Origin: Cupriavidus plantarum
GTDB taxonomy: Bacteria; Pseudomonadota; Gammaproteobacteria; Burkholderiales; Burkholderiaceae
DNA: 64,000 bases
Reading direction: 5' to 3'
Assembly (NCBI RefSeq): GCF_905397285.1
Contig: NZ_CAJPUX010000011.1
Coordinates: 1 to 64,000, forward strand
Shown: positions 22,828 through 31,873 of the stretch, in pieces
How positions within the stretch are numbered: position 1 is the first letter of the stretch
How the letters are laid out: each line of letters begins with the position of its first letter
Program-made: the position numbers and the translations under genes
Notes under the pieces: model-generated
Database searches by the model: none
What the model was told of the DNA's origin: nothing
What the model saw: only the letters and a program-made list of their open reading frames with translations

Positions 22828-25464
22828 CTACCGTCTGCACGTTCCTTCGCCTGCCGGCAGGTCGGAGGAGCCCCCGGCGAGCACATAGTCGAGCACGCAC
22901 TGCTCGTGCGGCCCGGCGCCCCATGTCACCGTGAGGGCGCCCGCGTCCTCCATCAGTCCACGCACCAACGCCCGTCCGCCCTGCGCGACGGTGCCGAGCG
23001 CGCGGCCGTCCGCCGCGAAGATCTCCGCGCCGAAGGACATGGGCAGGCCGTCCGCCATGCGCGCGCGGATCAGCGCGGGCCGCCCCGAGCGATGCGCATC
23101 GAAGCGCGCGCGGACCACCGCGCCGGCGGTCGGCGCGACATGGTGCGTATCGGTTTTCAGTTCCACGCTCAGCGGCAGCCCGCGCGGATCGATTTCGATG
23201 GCATTGCGCGAAAACGGCTGCAGGTTCGAGACCACGGCGCGTCCCCATGGGCCGACGCGCATGCCGCTGGCCGAGGCGATACGCGCGCCCGGCGCATCGT
23301 CGGCTTCCACGACCGCCAGCGTGTCGCCCTGCGCGGGCGAAAGCGCGAGGCCGCCCGCATATCCGACGATCATGCCGGAGATGCCGCCACCCGCCTGCCG
23401 ATAGCCGGAGGCCACGCCGGCGTTGCCGTTGATCGCGGCGAGGGTGCCGACGTAGGCGGCGTTGGCGCTTGCGCCGTACGCTTCGCGTGGGCCGCCGGCA
23501 TTGGCGATGCGGCTCGCGGTTGCCGTGACGCCGTAGGCCAGCGTGTTGTCGCGCCCCGCGGTGCCGGTCAGGCTCTGCTGCGCGGTCAGGTGCCCACGCG
23601 GGTCGTAGGTGAGGGCCGAGCCCGCATAGGGCCGGTGCGTGCCGTCGCCGAGCGGCACGCCGAGCGTCAGCATGACACGCGTGTCCCATCGGCCTGCGTC
23701 CATATCCAGCAATCGTGCGGCGGACAGGCTGTAGTGGACGCGACCCAGGCGATGGCTGTAGCCGATCTGGAATTGGCCGTGGCGTCCGTCGCGATGGCGG
23801 AAGGTCTGCATCGAGCCGGAGAGATAGAACGTCCCGTGTTGTGTGCCGATCGGCTGATTGACGATCGCCTGCACGCGGCCGATGGGCTGCATGGTCATTG
23901 CCATGTCGGGAGACGGCGCATGCCTCGGCGCGATGGCGTCCGCGAGCGAGAGATAGCCGTCGCCAGCGAGGCGGTAGCCTGACAGCGACACGCTTGTGCC
24001 GGTGAGCGGGAAAGTCCGTTGATAGGCAACCCGCAGGCGCTGGCCCCGGTGGGTGGTGCCGTCGGCCGAGGCGGCGAACGTTTGCGTGATGTCGGCCGCG
24101 AATGCGCCGTACGCGGTGTTCAGCGCGACGCCGGCCGCGAGGGCCGCATAGTCCCGCGATGCCGCGATGCCGCCCTCCAGTGTCACGAGATTGGTGAGGC
24201 CATGGCGCACCGTGGCCTGCGCGAGCCACGGCGTGGCGTCGCTCGAAGACTGTCGGCCTTGATTGGCCCGATATTGCCCCGCCCGGTGTTGTCCGACCCG
24301 GTGTTGTCCGACCCGGTGTTGGCCGACCGTCAGGGCCATGCGCGTGACACCGGGGCGCAGCGCCTGGACCGTGGCCGTGAATGGCACGCGCCACGCGCGC
24401 ACGCTGCCGTCCGCTTCCGTGACGCTGACGTCCAGGTCACCGCCGTAGCCCGTGGGATACAGATCGCCGATCTCGAATGCGCCCGGCGCGACGGTGGTCT
24501 CGTAGAGCAGCGTGCCGTGCTGGCGAATCTGCACGCGCGCGTTGGTGTTTGCCATGCCGCGCACGGCGGGTGCGAAGCCGCGCCGCGATTCGGGCAGCAT
24601 GCGGTCGTCGCTGGCGAGGCGGATGCCGCGGAAGCCCACACTGTCGAACAGCGTGCCATCGGTGAAGCCGTCGCCGACGGTGAGCTGGCTGTCGAGCGGG
24701 GCGATCGCGCGTTGCAGCGACGTTTGCATGGCGCGGTACGTGGTGCGGTATGTGGTGCGGCCATCGCCACCATCCCGCGAGGCAGCGCTAAGATTGCCGT
24801 CATGGCGCAGGCGCCACGGGCCGAGATTGATGCCGCCACGCAACCCTGCATAGGCCTGCATGGAGGTGCCCGCGCTGGCTTGCGAGTAACGTGTGCCGTA
24901 GACGCTCGCGTCATAACGCAGCATGGCGGCGGTCACGCCGTCGTCCCATTCGTCTGGGTCGATGGATCCGCGCGCGCGCGTGGCGAGAGCGACCTGCGGC
25001 ACGCCGATGTCCATGCGGAAGTCGCTCATGTCGACATGCGCGGTGGCGCCGTCGATCAACGTGTCGATCGGATGGCATGTCTCTGCCGGGCCGGTCAGTG
25101 CCGCCGTGGCCTCCCGCGTCAGCCGTGCGGTATCGACGCCGAGCCGCGTGAGCAGCGCGCGGTCGATGCAGGGCTGGGGCAGGGCGCCGTAGCCGTTCAC
25201 ATGGTCGAGGCGGATGTCCGCGCGTCCAATCCGGCGGCCATTGAGGTGGAGCGCGAGCGGATGCACGCCCGGTTGCACGGGGTTGCCGTAGGCGAAGCGC
25301 GCGCCGTCGATGGGCGGGCCGTCGCCGCGCAGAAAGCCCATGTCGAATTCGACGGCGGCGAGCATCGTCGCCTCGTTACGCGCCGCGCCGGTGGGCGCGG
25401 GCGCGGTGGCGGCGACGAGTGCGAGCGCCATGGCCGCGGCACGCGCGGGGCGGGCGGCGCGCAT
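22828..25464 (-). CDS. outer-membrane fimbrial usher protein (PapC/FimD family)
   Basis: The roughly 878-residue protein starts with a signal peptide, followed by the usher N-terminal domain (VEFDMGFLRGDG, a typical usher opening). A long beta-barrel region follows with the usual G-x-R-Y and TVSVTEADGS-like segments, then C-terminal domains with a late Cys in EQCVLDYVL. Ushers form the outer-membrane pore that assembles chaperone-bound pilins. ATG at 25464 was preferred because it gives a normal signal peptide; a TTG at 25548 would add 28 residues and overlap the chaperone gene. A 15-bp in-frame tandem repeat lies at residues 380-404. It is the last gene of a three-gene fimbrial operon. Confidence 0.85.
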   Translation of the reverse strand: MRAARPARAAAMALALVAATAPAPTGAARNEATMLAAVEFDMGFLRGDGPPIDGARFAYGNPVQPGVHPLALHLNGRRIGRADIRLDHVNGYGALPQPCIDRALLTRLGVDTARLTREATAALTGPAETCHPIDTLIDGATAHVDMSDFRMDIGVPQVALATRARGSIDPDEWDDGVTAAMLRYDASVYGTRYSQASAGTSMQAYAGLRGGINLGPWRLRHDGNLSAASRDGGDGRTTYRTTYRAMQTSLQRAIAPLDSQLTVGDGFTDGTLFDSVGFRGIRLASDDRMLPESRRGFAPAVRGMANTNARVQIRQHGTLLYETTVAPGAFEIGDLYPTGYGGDLDVSVTEADGSVRAWRVPFTATVQALRPGVTRMALTVGQHRVGQHRVGQHRAGQYRANQGRQSSSDATPWLAQATVRHGLTNLVTLEGGIAASRDYAALAAGVALNTAYGAFAADITQTFAASADGTTHRGQRLRVAYQRTFPLTGTSVSLSGYRLAGDGYLSLADAIAPRHAPSPDMAMTMQPIGRVQAIVNQPIGTQHGTFYLSGSMQTFRHRDGRHGQFQIGYSHRLGRVHYSLSAARLLDMDAGRWDTRVMLTLGVPLGDGTHRPYAGSALTYDPRGHLTAQQSLTGTAGRDNTLAYGVTATASRIANAGGPREAYGASANAAYVGTLAAINGNAGVASGYRQAGGGISGMIVGYAGGLALSPAQGDTLAVVEADDAPGARIASASGMRVGPWGRAVVSNLQPFSRNAIEIDPRGLPLSVELKTDTHHVAPTAGAVVRARFDAHRSGRPALIRARMADGLPMSFGAEIFAADGRALGTVAQGGRALVRGLMEDAGALTVTWGAGPHEQCVLDYVLAGGSSDLPAGEGTCRR
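24253..24327 (-). repeat. 15-bp in-frame tandem repeat within the usher gene
   Basis: Five tandem 15-bp units encode V-G-Q-H-R three times, then A-G-Q-Y-R and A-N-Q-G-R. The first three DNA units are almost identical. Unit number can change without breaking the frame. It lies in the usher just after the segment LRPGVTRMALT, between barrel strands by family layout. Confidence 0.85.
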
Positions 25465-25508
25465 TACGAAAACCAGTACGGAGGTGCCACGTGTCGTTCC
25501 CGGCGATC

Positions 25509-26330
25509 CTAATCCGCTGCCGCCGACCGGTCCACGGACGGCGTCCAAGACAGGGATCCAGAAAGGGACCCGGACAGGTACGACGTACCGCCATAGTCGT
25601 TGATGGCGCCGAATCGCACACGCGTGCCGGGGGCGGGCCGTGCGCCGTCGAGCGGGAACCGCCTGGACTCGCCGGGGGCAAGCATGCCGCCGATGGGCTC
25701 GCGCCCGTCATCCCGGCCATCGTCCCGATGGCCTCCATCGGCCCCACCGCCATTCGTTAACCCAATGTCGACAAGCGTCACGTGATACGGAGTGGGATTC
25801 GTAGCCTCGAGCGCCATGCGGCCATCGACGCGCGCAACGCGCCATGTCACGTGCGCGGGCGCTTCGGCGGCGGAGCCGGCCAGCTTGGCAGGCCGAAAGA
25901 ACAGCTTGATCCGCGTGCGGAACGCCATGTACAGCAGGTTGCCTTGCGCGGCATCCCCCGTGGGCCGCGGCGGCACCTCGAGGACGTTGAGAAAGAACAG
26001 CGACTCCCGATCGCCCGGCAGCGGGTCCCCCGCATACACGATCCGGAGCGTCTGTCCCTTGCCCGGGTCGATGCGCGCGATCGGCGGCGTCACCACGAAT
26101 GGCACATCGATCGCCGCGGGGGACGCCGCGGCATCGCCCGCGTCGATCCACACCTGCGCGAGCGCAGGCTGGCTGCCCCCATTGGTCAGGCGGACCGTGG
26201 CCTCCGCGTCCGGCCCGTGGTAGACCACGCGCGTGTTGTCGAGAACAATCGACGCCTGCGCCGGAACGGAGACGGCCAGCGCGGCGGCAATGGCCACCCG
26301 CATTGCGGCAGGTGCGAATCGATACGCCAT
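25509..26330 (-). CDS. periplasmic fimbrial chaperone (PapD family)
   Basis: This 273-residue protein has a signal peptide (about 1-27, ending PAQAS) and the two Ig-like domains of pilus chaperones. Domain 1 shows NTRVVYHGPDAEATVRLTNGG, the proline-rich FVVTPPIARIDPGKGQTLRIVYAG motif and SLFFLNVLEVPP. Domain 2 shows YHVTLVDIGL. It donates a beta-strand to folding pilins in the periplasm. A hydrophilic Gly/Asp/Arg insert (DDGRDDGR) lies in domain 2, and the tail has a Ser/Gly repeat (SGSLSGSLS). It lies 35 bp after the pilin gene and 44 bp before the usher start. Confidence 0.88.
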   Translation of the reverse strand: MAYRFAPAAMRVAIAAALAVSVPAQASIVLDNTRVVYHGPDAEATVRLTNGGSQPALAQVWIDAGDAAASPAAIDVPFVVTPPIARIDPGKGQTLRIVYAGDPLPGDRESLFFLNVLEVPPRPTGDAAQGNLLYMAFRTRIKLFFRPAKLAGSAAEAPAHVTWRVARVDGRMALEATNPTPYHVTLVDIGLTNGGGADGGHRDDGRDDGREPIGGMLAPGESRRFPLDGARPAPGTRVRFGAINDYGGTSYLSGSLSGSLSWTPSVDRSAAAD

Positions 26331-26365
26331 GAAGAGAACCGCTGCAACCGCGAGCGTGGCCGCGC

Positions 26366-26923
26366 TTACTGGTAAGTGATCGTGTAGAGCACGCGCGCCG
26401 TCGCGATGCCGCCGAGCGCGGGGCCGGTGGCCACATACTCCGCCGCATACTTCAGCGTGGCGCTGCCATCGGCCTCGACGATCGCGGACATCGCATTCTG
26501 GTTACCGCCATTGAGGCTGATGCGGCTGCCGTCGCCATTGAGCAGGGCGATCTGCACGTTCGTGGCGGCCGAGCCGCCGGACATTCCCGCGCCGCTGTCC
26601 AGTTTCAGATGACCCGTTGTGAGATCGAGATTGGTACTCGGCTCGAAGTTCGCCGACACGCGGCCCGCTTTCGGATCGCAGCCAGTGAGCCGCATCGTGA
26701 ACGGCGTGAGACCCGCGGTCGCACCCGGCGTCTTCAGCGCATCGGCGGAGACGGTAGGCAGCGCGACGTGAATATCGGCAGCGCCATCGGCCAGGCCGTT
26801 GATCTTGCAGGTGCTGGTATTGACCTTGCCGTTGAAGGTGATGGTGCCGCTGGCGGCATGGGCCCGCATGACGAGCAGGGTGCTGCTGGCGATCAGCAGC
26901 AGGGACAGGAGCTTGGCATTCAT
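26366..26923 (-). CDS. major fimbrial subunit (type 1/FimA-like pilin)
   Basis: This 185-residue pilin has a signal peptide (about 1-23, ending AHA). It then shows SGTITFNGKV and the two cysteines (STCKI and TGCDPK) that form the conserved pilin disulfide. Its C-terminal beta-zipper ARVLYTITYQ has the penultimate Tyr used in chaperone and subunit recognition. It is first in the operon pilin-chaperone-usher. ATG at 26923 was chosen over 26980 because the hydrophobic signal starts directly after it. Confidence 0.88.
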   Translation of the reverse strand: MNAKLLSLLLIASSTLLVMRAHAASGTITFNGKVNTSTCKINGLADGAADIHVALPTVSADALKTPGATAGLTPFTMRLTGCDPKAGRVSANFEPSTNLDLTTGHLKLDSGAGMSGGSAATNVQIALLNGDGSRISLNGGNQNAMSAIVEADGSATLKYAAEYVATGPALGGIATARVLYTITYQ

Positions 26924-27037
26924 GACATGGGAATCCGTGTTGGGGATGGCAAAGTCTAAGGACCCGGCCGTCCCGTCCACACGATCTCAACACATCTTTG
27001 CCATCTCCCCTCCCACACACGAACAGACACGCGCGCG

Positions 27038-29137
27038 TCAGCTGCCGAACCACTCCAGCAGCGCAAGCTGGCTCACGAACGGCTTCTTCGCGCGCGACGG
27101 CCTGCGCGCGTACTCGCCATCGGGCTGCATGATCCATGCGGTCGTGTTGTCGCGCAGATGCACCTGCAACCCTTCCTTGATCACACGCGCCTTGAGCGCG
27201 CGGTCGAGGATCGGGAACGCGACCTCCACGCGGCGGAACAGGTTGCGGTCCATCCAGTCCGCGCTGGACAGATAGAGCACGTCGTCGCCGTTCGCCCGGA
27301 AGTAGTAGACGCGATGGTGTTCGAGAAAACGTCCGACGATCGAGCGTACCGTGATGTTCTCGGACATGTCGGGCACACCGGGCCGCAGCGCGCAGACGCC
27401 GCGCACGATCAGGTCGATCTTCACGCCCGCGCGGGACGCCTTGTACAGTTCCTCGATGATCGACGGCTCCAGCAGCGCGTTCATCTTGGCGATGATCCGC
27501 GCCGGTTTGCCCGCGCGCGCGTTGCGCGCCTCGTTGCGGATGTGGTCGACGAGGTTGCTATGCATCGTGAACGGCGACTGCCACAGATGGTTCAGCCGAA
27601 TCGTGCCCGCTGTGCCGGTCAGCAGCTGGAACACGTGATGCACGTCCTCGCAGATTTTCTCGTCCGCGGTCAGCAGACCAAAGTCGGTGTAGAGCCGTGC
27701 GGTGCGCGGATGATAGTTGCCGGTGCCCAGGTGAGCGTAGCGGCGCAGCTGCACGGCCTTGCCCTTGACGATGCTCTTGCCATCGCTCGGCTCCCGCCGG
27801 ACGATCAGCAGCATCTTCGCGTGGCACTTGTGGCCGACCACGCCGTACACCACGTGGGCGCCCGCGGACTCGAGCCGCTCCGCCCAGTTGATGTTGGTCT
27901 CTTCGTCGAAGCGCGCGAGCAGTTCCACCACGACGGTGACTTCCTTGCCGTTGCGCGCCGCGGACATGAGCGCTTCCATCACCGCGGATTCGTTGCCGGT
28001 GCGATAGACGGTCTGCTTGATCGCCACGACGTTCGGATCCGATGCGGCCAGCTGCAGCAGATCGAGCACCGACGTAAAGCTCTCGAACGGATGGTGCAGC
28101 AGAACGTCCTGATGGCGAATGACATCGAACATGGGCGCGCCCGGCGGAAAGGCCCTGACCGGAGCCGGCACGTGTGGCGGGTACTTGAGCGTGGGCCGAT
28201 CGATCAGATCGGGAATCTGCATGAGCCGCACGAGATTCACGGGGCCGCTGACGCGATACAGATCCTGCTCGCCGAGTCCCGATTCCAGCAGCAGCCGGCG
28301 CGCGAGCGGGGGAGGCGTGTCGGAGGACACCTCGAGCCGCACCGTATCGCCGAAATGGCGCGCGGGCAGTTCGCCCTGCAGCGCCTCGCGCAGATCGGTG
28401 ATGTCGTCTTCGGAGACGAACAGGTCGGAGTTGCGCGTCACGCGAAACTGGTAGCATCCCTCCACGGCGATGGCCGGGAACAGCTCGTGCACGAAGGCCT
28501 GCATGAACGACGAGAGCATGACGAAGCCATACGGGTAGCCCGACAGCTTCTCCGGCATCTTGACGACGCGTGGCAGCGCGCGCGGGGCCTGCACGATGGC
28601 GAGGTCCGCATCGCGGCCGAAGGCGTCCTTGCCGGACAGTTCGACGACGAAGTTCAGGCTCTTGTTGAGCACGCGCGGGAAGGGATGCGCGGGATCGAGC
28701 GCGATCGGCGTGAGCACCGGACCGAGTTCACGCACGAAGAAGTCGCGCGCCCACTCGCGCTGCACGTCGGTCCACGTGCCCATGAGGTGGAAGTAGACGC
28801 CTTCCTGCTCGAGCGCGGGGAATATGACGTTCTGCAGCATGTCATACTGCGAGGCAACGAGGCGCTGCGTGCGTTCTGTGACCAGTTGATAGGTTTGCAG
28901 GAACGAAAGCCCATCCGGCGTGGTGCCCGATGGGTTGTCGCGGATCTGCTCCTTGAGACCCGCCATCCGGATTTCGAAGAATTCATCGAGGTTGCTGGAA
29001 ACGATGCAGATGAACTTGAGCCTTTCCAGCAGCGGGACGTTGGGGTCGGCGGCTTGCGCCAGGACGCGCGCGTTGAATTCGAGGATACCCAGTTCGCGGT
29101 TAAGCAGGGTACCGGGCGCAGTCGTCGACATGGTCAT
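27038..29137 (-). CDS. ppk1: polyphosphate kinase 1
   Basis: This 699-residue PPK1 reversibly polymerises ATP gamma-phosphate into inorganic polyphosphate. The N-terminal domain (LLNRELGILEFNARVL) is followed by the middle domain and the two phospholipase-D-like C-terminal domains. The autophosphorylated His lies in AHLGTGNYHPRTARLYTDFG. The ATG at 29137 and another two codons later (29131) are equally plausible. It diverges from ppx across a 160-bp region rich in TGTCA-type motifs. Confidence 0.94.
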   Translation of the reverse strand: MTMSTTAPGTLLNRELGILEFNARVLAQAADPNVPLLERLKFICIVSSNLDEFFEIRMAGLKEQIRDNPSGTTPDGLSFLQTYQLVTERTQRLVASQYDMLQNVIFPALEQEGVYFHLMGTWTDVQREWARDFFVRELGPVLTPIALDPAHPFPRVLNKSLNFVVELSGKDAFGRDADLAIVQAPRALPRVVKMPEKLSGYPYGFVMLSSFMQAFVHELFPAIAVEGCYQFRVTRNSDLFVSEDDITDLREALQGELPARHFGDTVRLEVSSDTPPPLARRLLLESGLGEQDLYRVSGPVNLVRLMQIPDLIDRPTLKYPPHVPAPVRAFPPGAPMFDVIRHQDVLLHHPFESFTSVLDLLQLAASDPNVVAIKQTVYRTGNESAVMEALMSAARNGKEVTVVVELLARFDEETNINWAERLESAGAHVVYGVVGHKCHAKMLLIVRREPSDGKSIVKGKAVQLRRYAHLGTGNYHPRTARLYTDFGLLTADEKICEDVHHVFQLLTGTAGTIRLNHLWQSPFTMHSNLVDHIRNEARNARAGKPARIIAKMNALLEPSIIEELYKASRAGVKIDLIVRGVCALRPGVPDMSENITVRSIVGRFLEHHRVYYFRANGDDVLYLSSADWMDRNLFRRVEVAFPILDRALKARVIKEGLQVHLRDNTTAWIMQPDGEYARRPSRAKKPFVSQLALLEWFGS

Positions 29138-29178
29138 GAATGTTCTTTTTCGGAATGTGGCGACTTTTCCATAGTTGT

Positions 29179-29196
29179 GTGTCATTTACATGACAC
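29179..29196. promoter_or_regulatory. inverted repeat between ppk1 and ppx
   Basis: GTGTCAT (29179-29185) and ATGACAC (29190-29196) form a perfect 7-bp inverted repeat with a 4-bp centre. Half-site size and 11-bp spacing equal a PHO box, but the halves face each other instead of repeating directly. It lies midway between the divergent start codons and may be an operator. Confidence 0.4.
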
Positions 29197-29297
29197 TTTG
29201 GATTTGTCATGCTCCGGACATGACGAAGACATAATTTACGGGGTTTGATGCGGTGGCGCCACCCGTCGATCCCGCCACCCCGTGCTTCACACTAGCA

Positions 29298-30830
29298 ATG
29301 ACACAGACACCACGCCTGCTGGCCGCCGTAGATATGGGCTCCAACAGCTTCCGCCTGATGATCGGGCGGGTTGACGAGACCCCGACGGCTTCCGGCCCAG
29401 CCAGCCAGATCTTCCAGGTCGATGCCCTGCGCGAACCCGTGCGCCTCGCGGCCGGCCTGACGCCCGACAAATACCTCGACCAGCCCGCGCGCCGGCGCGG
29501 CATCGACGCGCTGCGCCGCTTCGGTGACCGGCTGCGGGACTTCGCGCCCGAGCACGTGCGCGCGGTGGCCACCAATACGCTGCGCGTCGCGCGCAATGCC
29601 CCCGAGTTCCTGATCGAGGCCGAGCATGCGCTCGGTTTTCCGATCGAGGTCATCGCGGGCCGCGAGGAAGCGCGGCTGATCTACCTCGGCGCCTCGCACG
29701 ACGCGCCGGCCTGCCAGGGCAATCGCCTCGTAGTGGATATCGGCGGTGGGTCGACAGAGTTCATCATCGGCAGCGGCTACCAGTCGAAGCTGATGGAGAG
29801 CCTGTATATCGGCTGCGTCTCGCACAGCCGTCAGTTCTTCCCGAGCGGCAATGTCGACGAGTACGCGATGAAGCAGGCCGAGCTGGCCGCGCGCCGCGAA
29901 ATCCAGGTGCTCGTGCGCCAGTACCGCGCGGCGGGCTGGCAGCAGGCCGTGGGATCTTCGGGTACCGCGCGCGCGCTGGCCGAGCTCATCGAGCTCAACG
30001 GCATGAACGACAATCCCGCCGACCATGGCATCACGCGGGAAGGGCTGGAGCGGCTCAAGCGCGCGCTGGTCAAGGCGGAGAATGCGAATCGCGTGAAGCT
30101 GGCCGGTCTCAAGGCCGACCGCATCCCCGTGTTGCCGGGCGGTCTGTCGATCATGCTCGGCGTGTTCGCCGAACTCGATATCGACCGCATGGACGTGACC
30201 GACGGCGCGTTACGCCTCGGCGTGCTGTACGACCTGCTGGGCCGCAGTCACCACGAGGACATGCGCACGGTGACGGTCGATCAGTTCATGCGCCGCTACG
30301 CGGTGGATCGCGCGCAGGCGGAGCGCGTGGGCGCGGCCGCGCGCGAGCTGCTCGCGCAGTTTCCCGAGCCGCCGCATGAGCGCCGCGAGGACAACCTCGC
30401 GCTGCTTGGCTGGGCGGCGAGCCTGCACGAGATCGGCATGTCGATCTCGCACGGCGGTTACCACAAGCACTCGGCGTATATCGCGACCCATGCCGACATG
30501 CCGGGCTTCTCGAAGACCGATCAGGCGCGCCTTGCCACGCTGCTGCTTGGCCATGCGGGCAAGCTGGGCAAGCTGTCCGGCAGCGGCAAGTTCCTGGACT
30601 GGCGCATGCTGTTCAGCCTGCGCCTCGCCTTCGTGCTGTGCCGCAGGCGCTCCGATGCCAAGCTGCCCGACATTCGCGTGAGCCAGCGCGCGGACGCGCT
30701 CGACGAGGGCTTCGAGGTGCGGTTGCCGAAGGCGTGGATCGATGCGAATCCGCTCGTCGAATACAGCCTTGCGCAAGAGGCCGACGAGTGGGAACGCATC
30801 GGCAAGCGATACAAGGTGGTGTACGTCTGA
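29298..30830 (+). CDS. ppx: exopolyphosphatase (Ppx/GppA family)
   Basis: This 510-residue enzyme removes terminal phosphates from polyphosphate. The ASKHA N-terminal domain shows LAAVDMGSNSFRLMI, ATNTLRVARN, VVDIGGGSTEFI and the late VLPGGLSIMLGV. A C-terminal HD-like helical region carries LLGWAASLHEIGMSISHGGYHKHSAYI. A guanosine pentaphosphate phosphatase role is possible in this family, but the length and ppk1 pairing favour exopolyphosphatase. The ATG at 29298 gives the conserved N-terminus. Confidence 0.92.
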   Translation: MTQTPRLLAAVDMGSNSFRLMIGRVDETPTASGPASQIFQVDALREPVRLAAGLTPDKYLDQPARRRGIDALRRFGDRLRDFAPEHVRAVATNTLRVARNAPEFLIEAEHALGFPIEVIAGREEARLIYLGASHDAPACQGNRLVVDIGGGSTEFIIGSGYQSKLMESLYIGCVSHSRQFFPSGNVDEYAMKQAELAARREIQVLVRQYRAAGWQQAVGSSGTARALAELIELNGMNDNPADHGITREGLERLKRALVKAENANRVKLAGLKADRIPVLPGGLSIMLGVFAELDIDRMDVTDGALRLGVLYDLLGRSHHEDMRTVTVDQFMRRYAVDRAQAERVGAAARELLAQFPEPPHERREDNLALLGWAASLHEIGMSISHGGYHKHSAYIATHADMPGFSKTDQARLATLLLGHAGKLGKLSGSGKFLDWRMLFSLRLAFVLCRRRSDAKLPDIRVSQRADALDEGFEVRLPKAWIDANPLVEYSLAQEADEWERIGKRYKVVYV

Positions 30831-30842
30831 GGGATCGGCGCC

Positions 30843-30877
30843 AAAAAAAAGCCGCGCATCGGGCGCGGCTTTTTTTT
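30843..30877. terminator. bidirectional Rho-independent terminator between ppx and olsB
   Basis: Eight A residues, GCCGCGC (30851-30857), a 5-nt loop, GCGCGGC (30863-30869) and eight T residues make a terminator that works on both strands. The stop codon of olsB overlaps its T-run. Confidence 0.92.
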
Positions 30878-31709
30878 ACTTCAACCCGAGGAAGTGCCGC
30901 GCATAACGCGGGTTCATGTCCCGCACGCGCAACAGCGTGAGGAAGTCCGCCACGTTGAAGTCGGGATCCCAGGCTGGCAGGCCGCAGATTTTCGCGCCCA
31001 GGCGCAGATAGCCCTTGATCAGCGCGGGAGGGTCGACATCGAGCGTCTGGTTCAGGTCTTCCACGGGTAGCGGCACGCGCGGGAACGCGTGGTACTCGAT
31101 CGGCGCCAGCGAGCGTTCCGCGAACTGCCGATAGAGGCTGGCCGCGTAGTGGCCGCCATCGCTCATGGGCACGCTCGCGCAGCCCAGCAGCGACTCGAGG
31201 CCATACTTCTGCAGGTATTCGCCGAGTCCGCCCCACAGCGCCATGATCACGCTGCCGCTGCGGTAGTCCCGGTGCACGCACGAGCGGCCGACTTCCAGCA
31301 TCTTGGGGCGCAGGTGGTTCAGGCGCACGAGGTCGAACTCGGATTCGGCGTAGAGGCACCCGATGCGCTTGGCCTGGTGCGGGGGCAGGGCGCGGTAGGT
31401 GCCGACCACCTTCAGCGTCTCCTGATCGCGGACGATCAGGTGGTCGCAGTAGGTGTCGAACATGTCTACGTCCATGCCGGGCGTCGCGGTCTGGAGGCGG
31501 GCTCCCATCTCCTCGGCGAACACCTTGTAGCGCAGGCGCTGGGCCTCTTCTACTTCGTCCTGGTGGCGTGCCCACGCCACGGTGAAAGCAGGCGTCGGAT
31601 TTGACTGATCTTGTTGCTGACGAGGAAGACGCCTCCGCGCCGACTGGCCGGATTGGCCAGTGGGCAAAGAGTCGAAGAGCGGCTGGGTAGGCGTCGGAAG
31701 GTCTCGCAT
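30876..31709 (-). CDS. olsB: L-ornithine N(alpha)-acyltransferase (ornithine-lipid synthesis)
   Basis: This 277-residue GNAT-fold protein of the OlsB/hemolysin-like family transfers a 3-hydroxyacyl group from ACP to ornithine, giving lyso-ornithine lipid. Family features are EEAQRLRYKVFAEEMGA, DMFDTYCDHLIVRD, VVGTYRAL, LEVGRSCVHRDYRSG and the late AFPRVPLP. Ornithine lipids often replace phospholipids under phosphate limitation. The ATG at 31709 has an AAGGA site; the upstream extension of the frame is rejected because it runs through the regulatory arrays. olsA is not nearby. Two PHO-like arrays precede it. Confidence 0.85.
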   Translation of the reverse strand: MRDLPTPTQPLFDSLPTGQSGQSARRRLPRQQQDQSNPTPAFTVAWARHQDEVEEAQRLRYKVFAEEMGARLQTATPGMDVDMFDTYCDHLIVRDQETLKVVGTYRALPPHQAKRIGCLYAESEFDLVRLNHLRPKMLEVGRSCVHRDYRSGSVIMALWGGLGEYLQKYGLESLLGCASVPMSDGGHYAASLYRQFAERSLAPIEYHAFPRVPLPVEDLNQTLDVDPPALIKGYLRLGAKICGLPAWDPDFNVADFLTLLRVRDMNPRYARHFLGLK

Positions 31710-31759
31710 GTGTGTCCTTTCGGTGACGAAACGGCTTCGAAACAATGTAGGGACGCCCA

Positions 31760-31799
31760 GTGACAACGCCGTGGCACGGTTGTGACGATTCCGTGACCA
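31760..31799 (-). promoter_or_regulatory. proximal PHO-box-like array upstream of olsB
   Basis: On the minus strand, four half-sites, TGGTCAC, TCGTCAC, GTGCCAC and TTGTCAC, occur at exact 11-bp intervals (plus-strand unit starts 31793, 31782, 31771, 31760). This is the PhoB-site geometry, in the orientation of olsB and about 50-90 bp before its start. Confidence 0.65.
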
Positions 31800-31873
31800 G
31801 AATCGCGTTGCGTGGGTGCTTGCGGTGACTCTAACCGGCTTGCACGCCACGCGCCATAAGCTTTCCGAGAAAT

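Noticed and set aside
29138-29297. A conventional PHO box for ppk1 or ppx
   Set aside because: TGTCA words are present on both strands but distances between same-strand copies (25 and 30 bp) are not multiples of 11.
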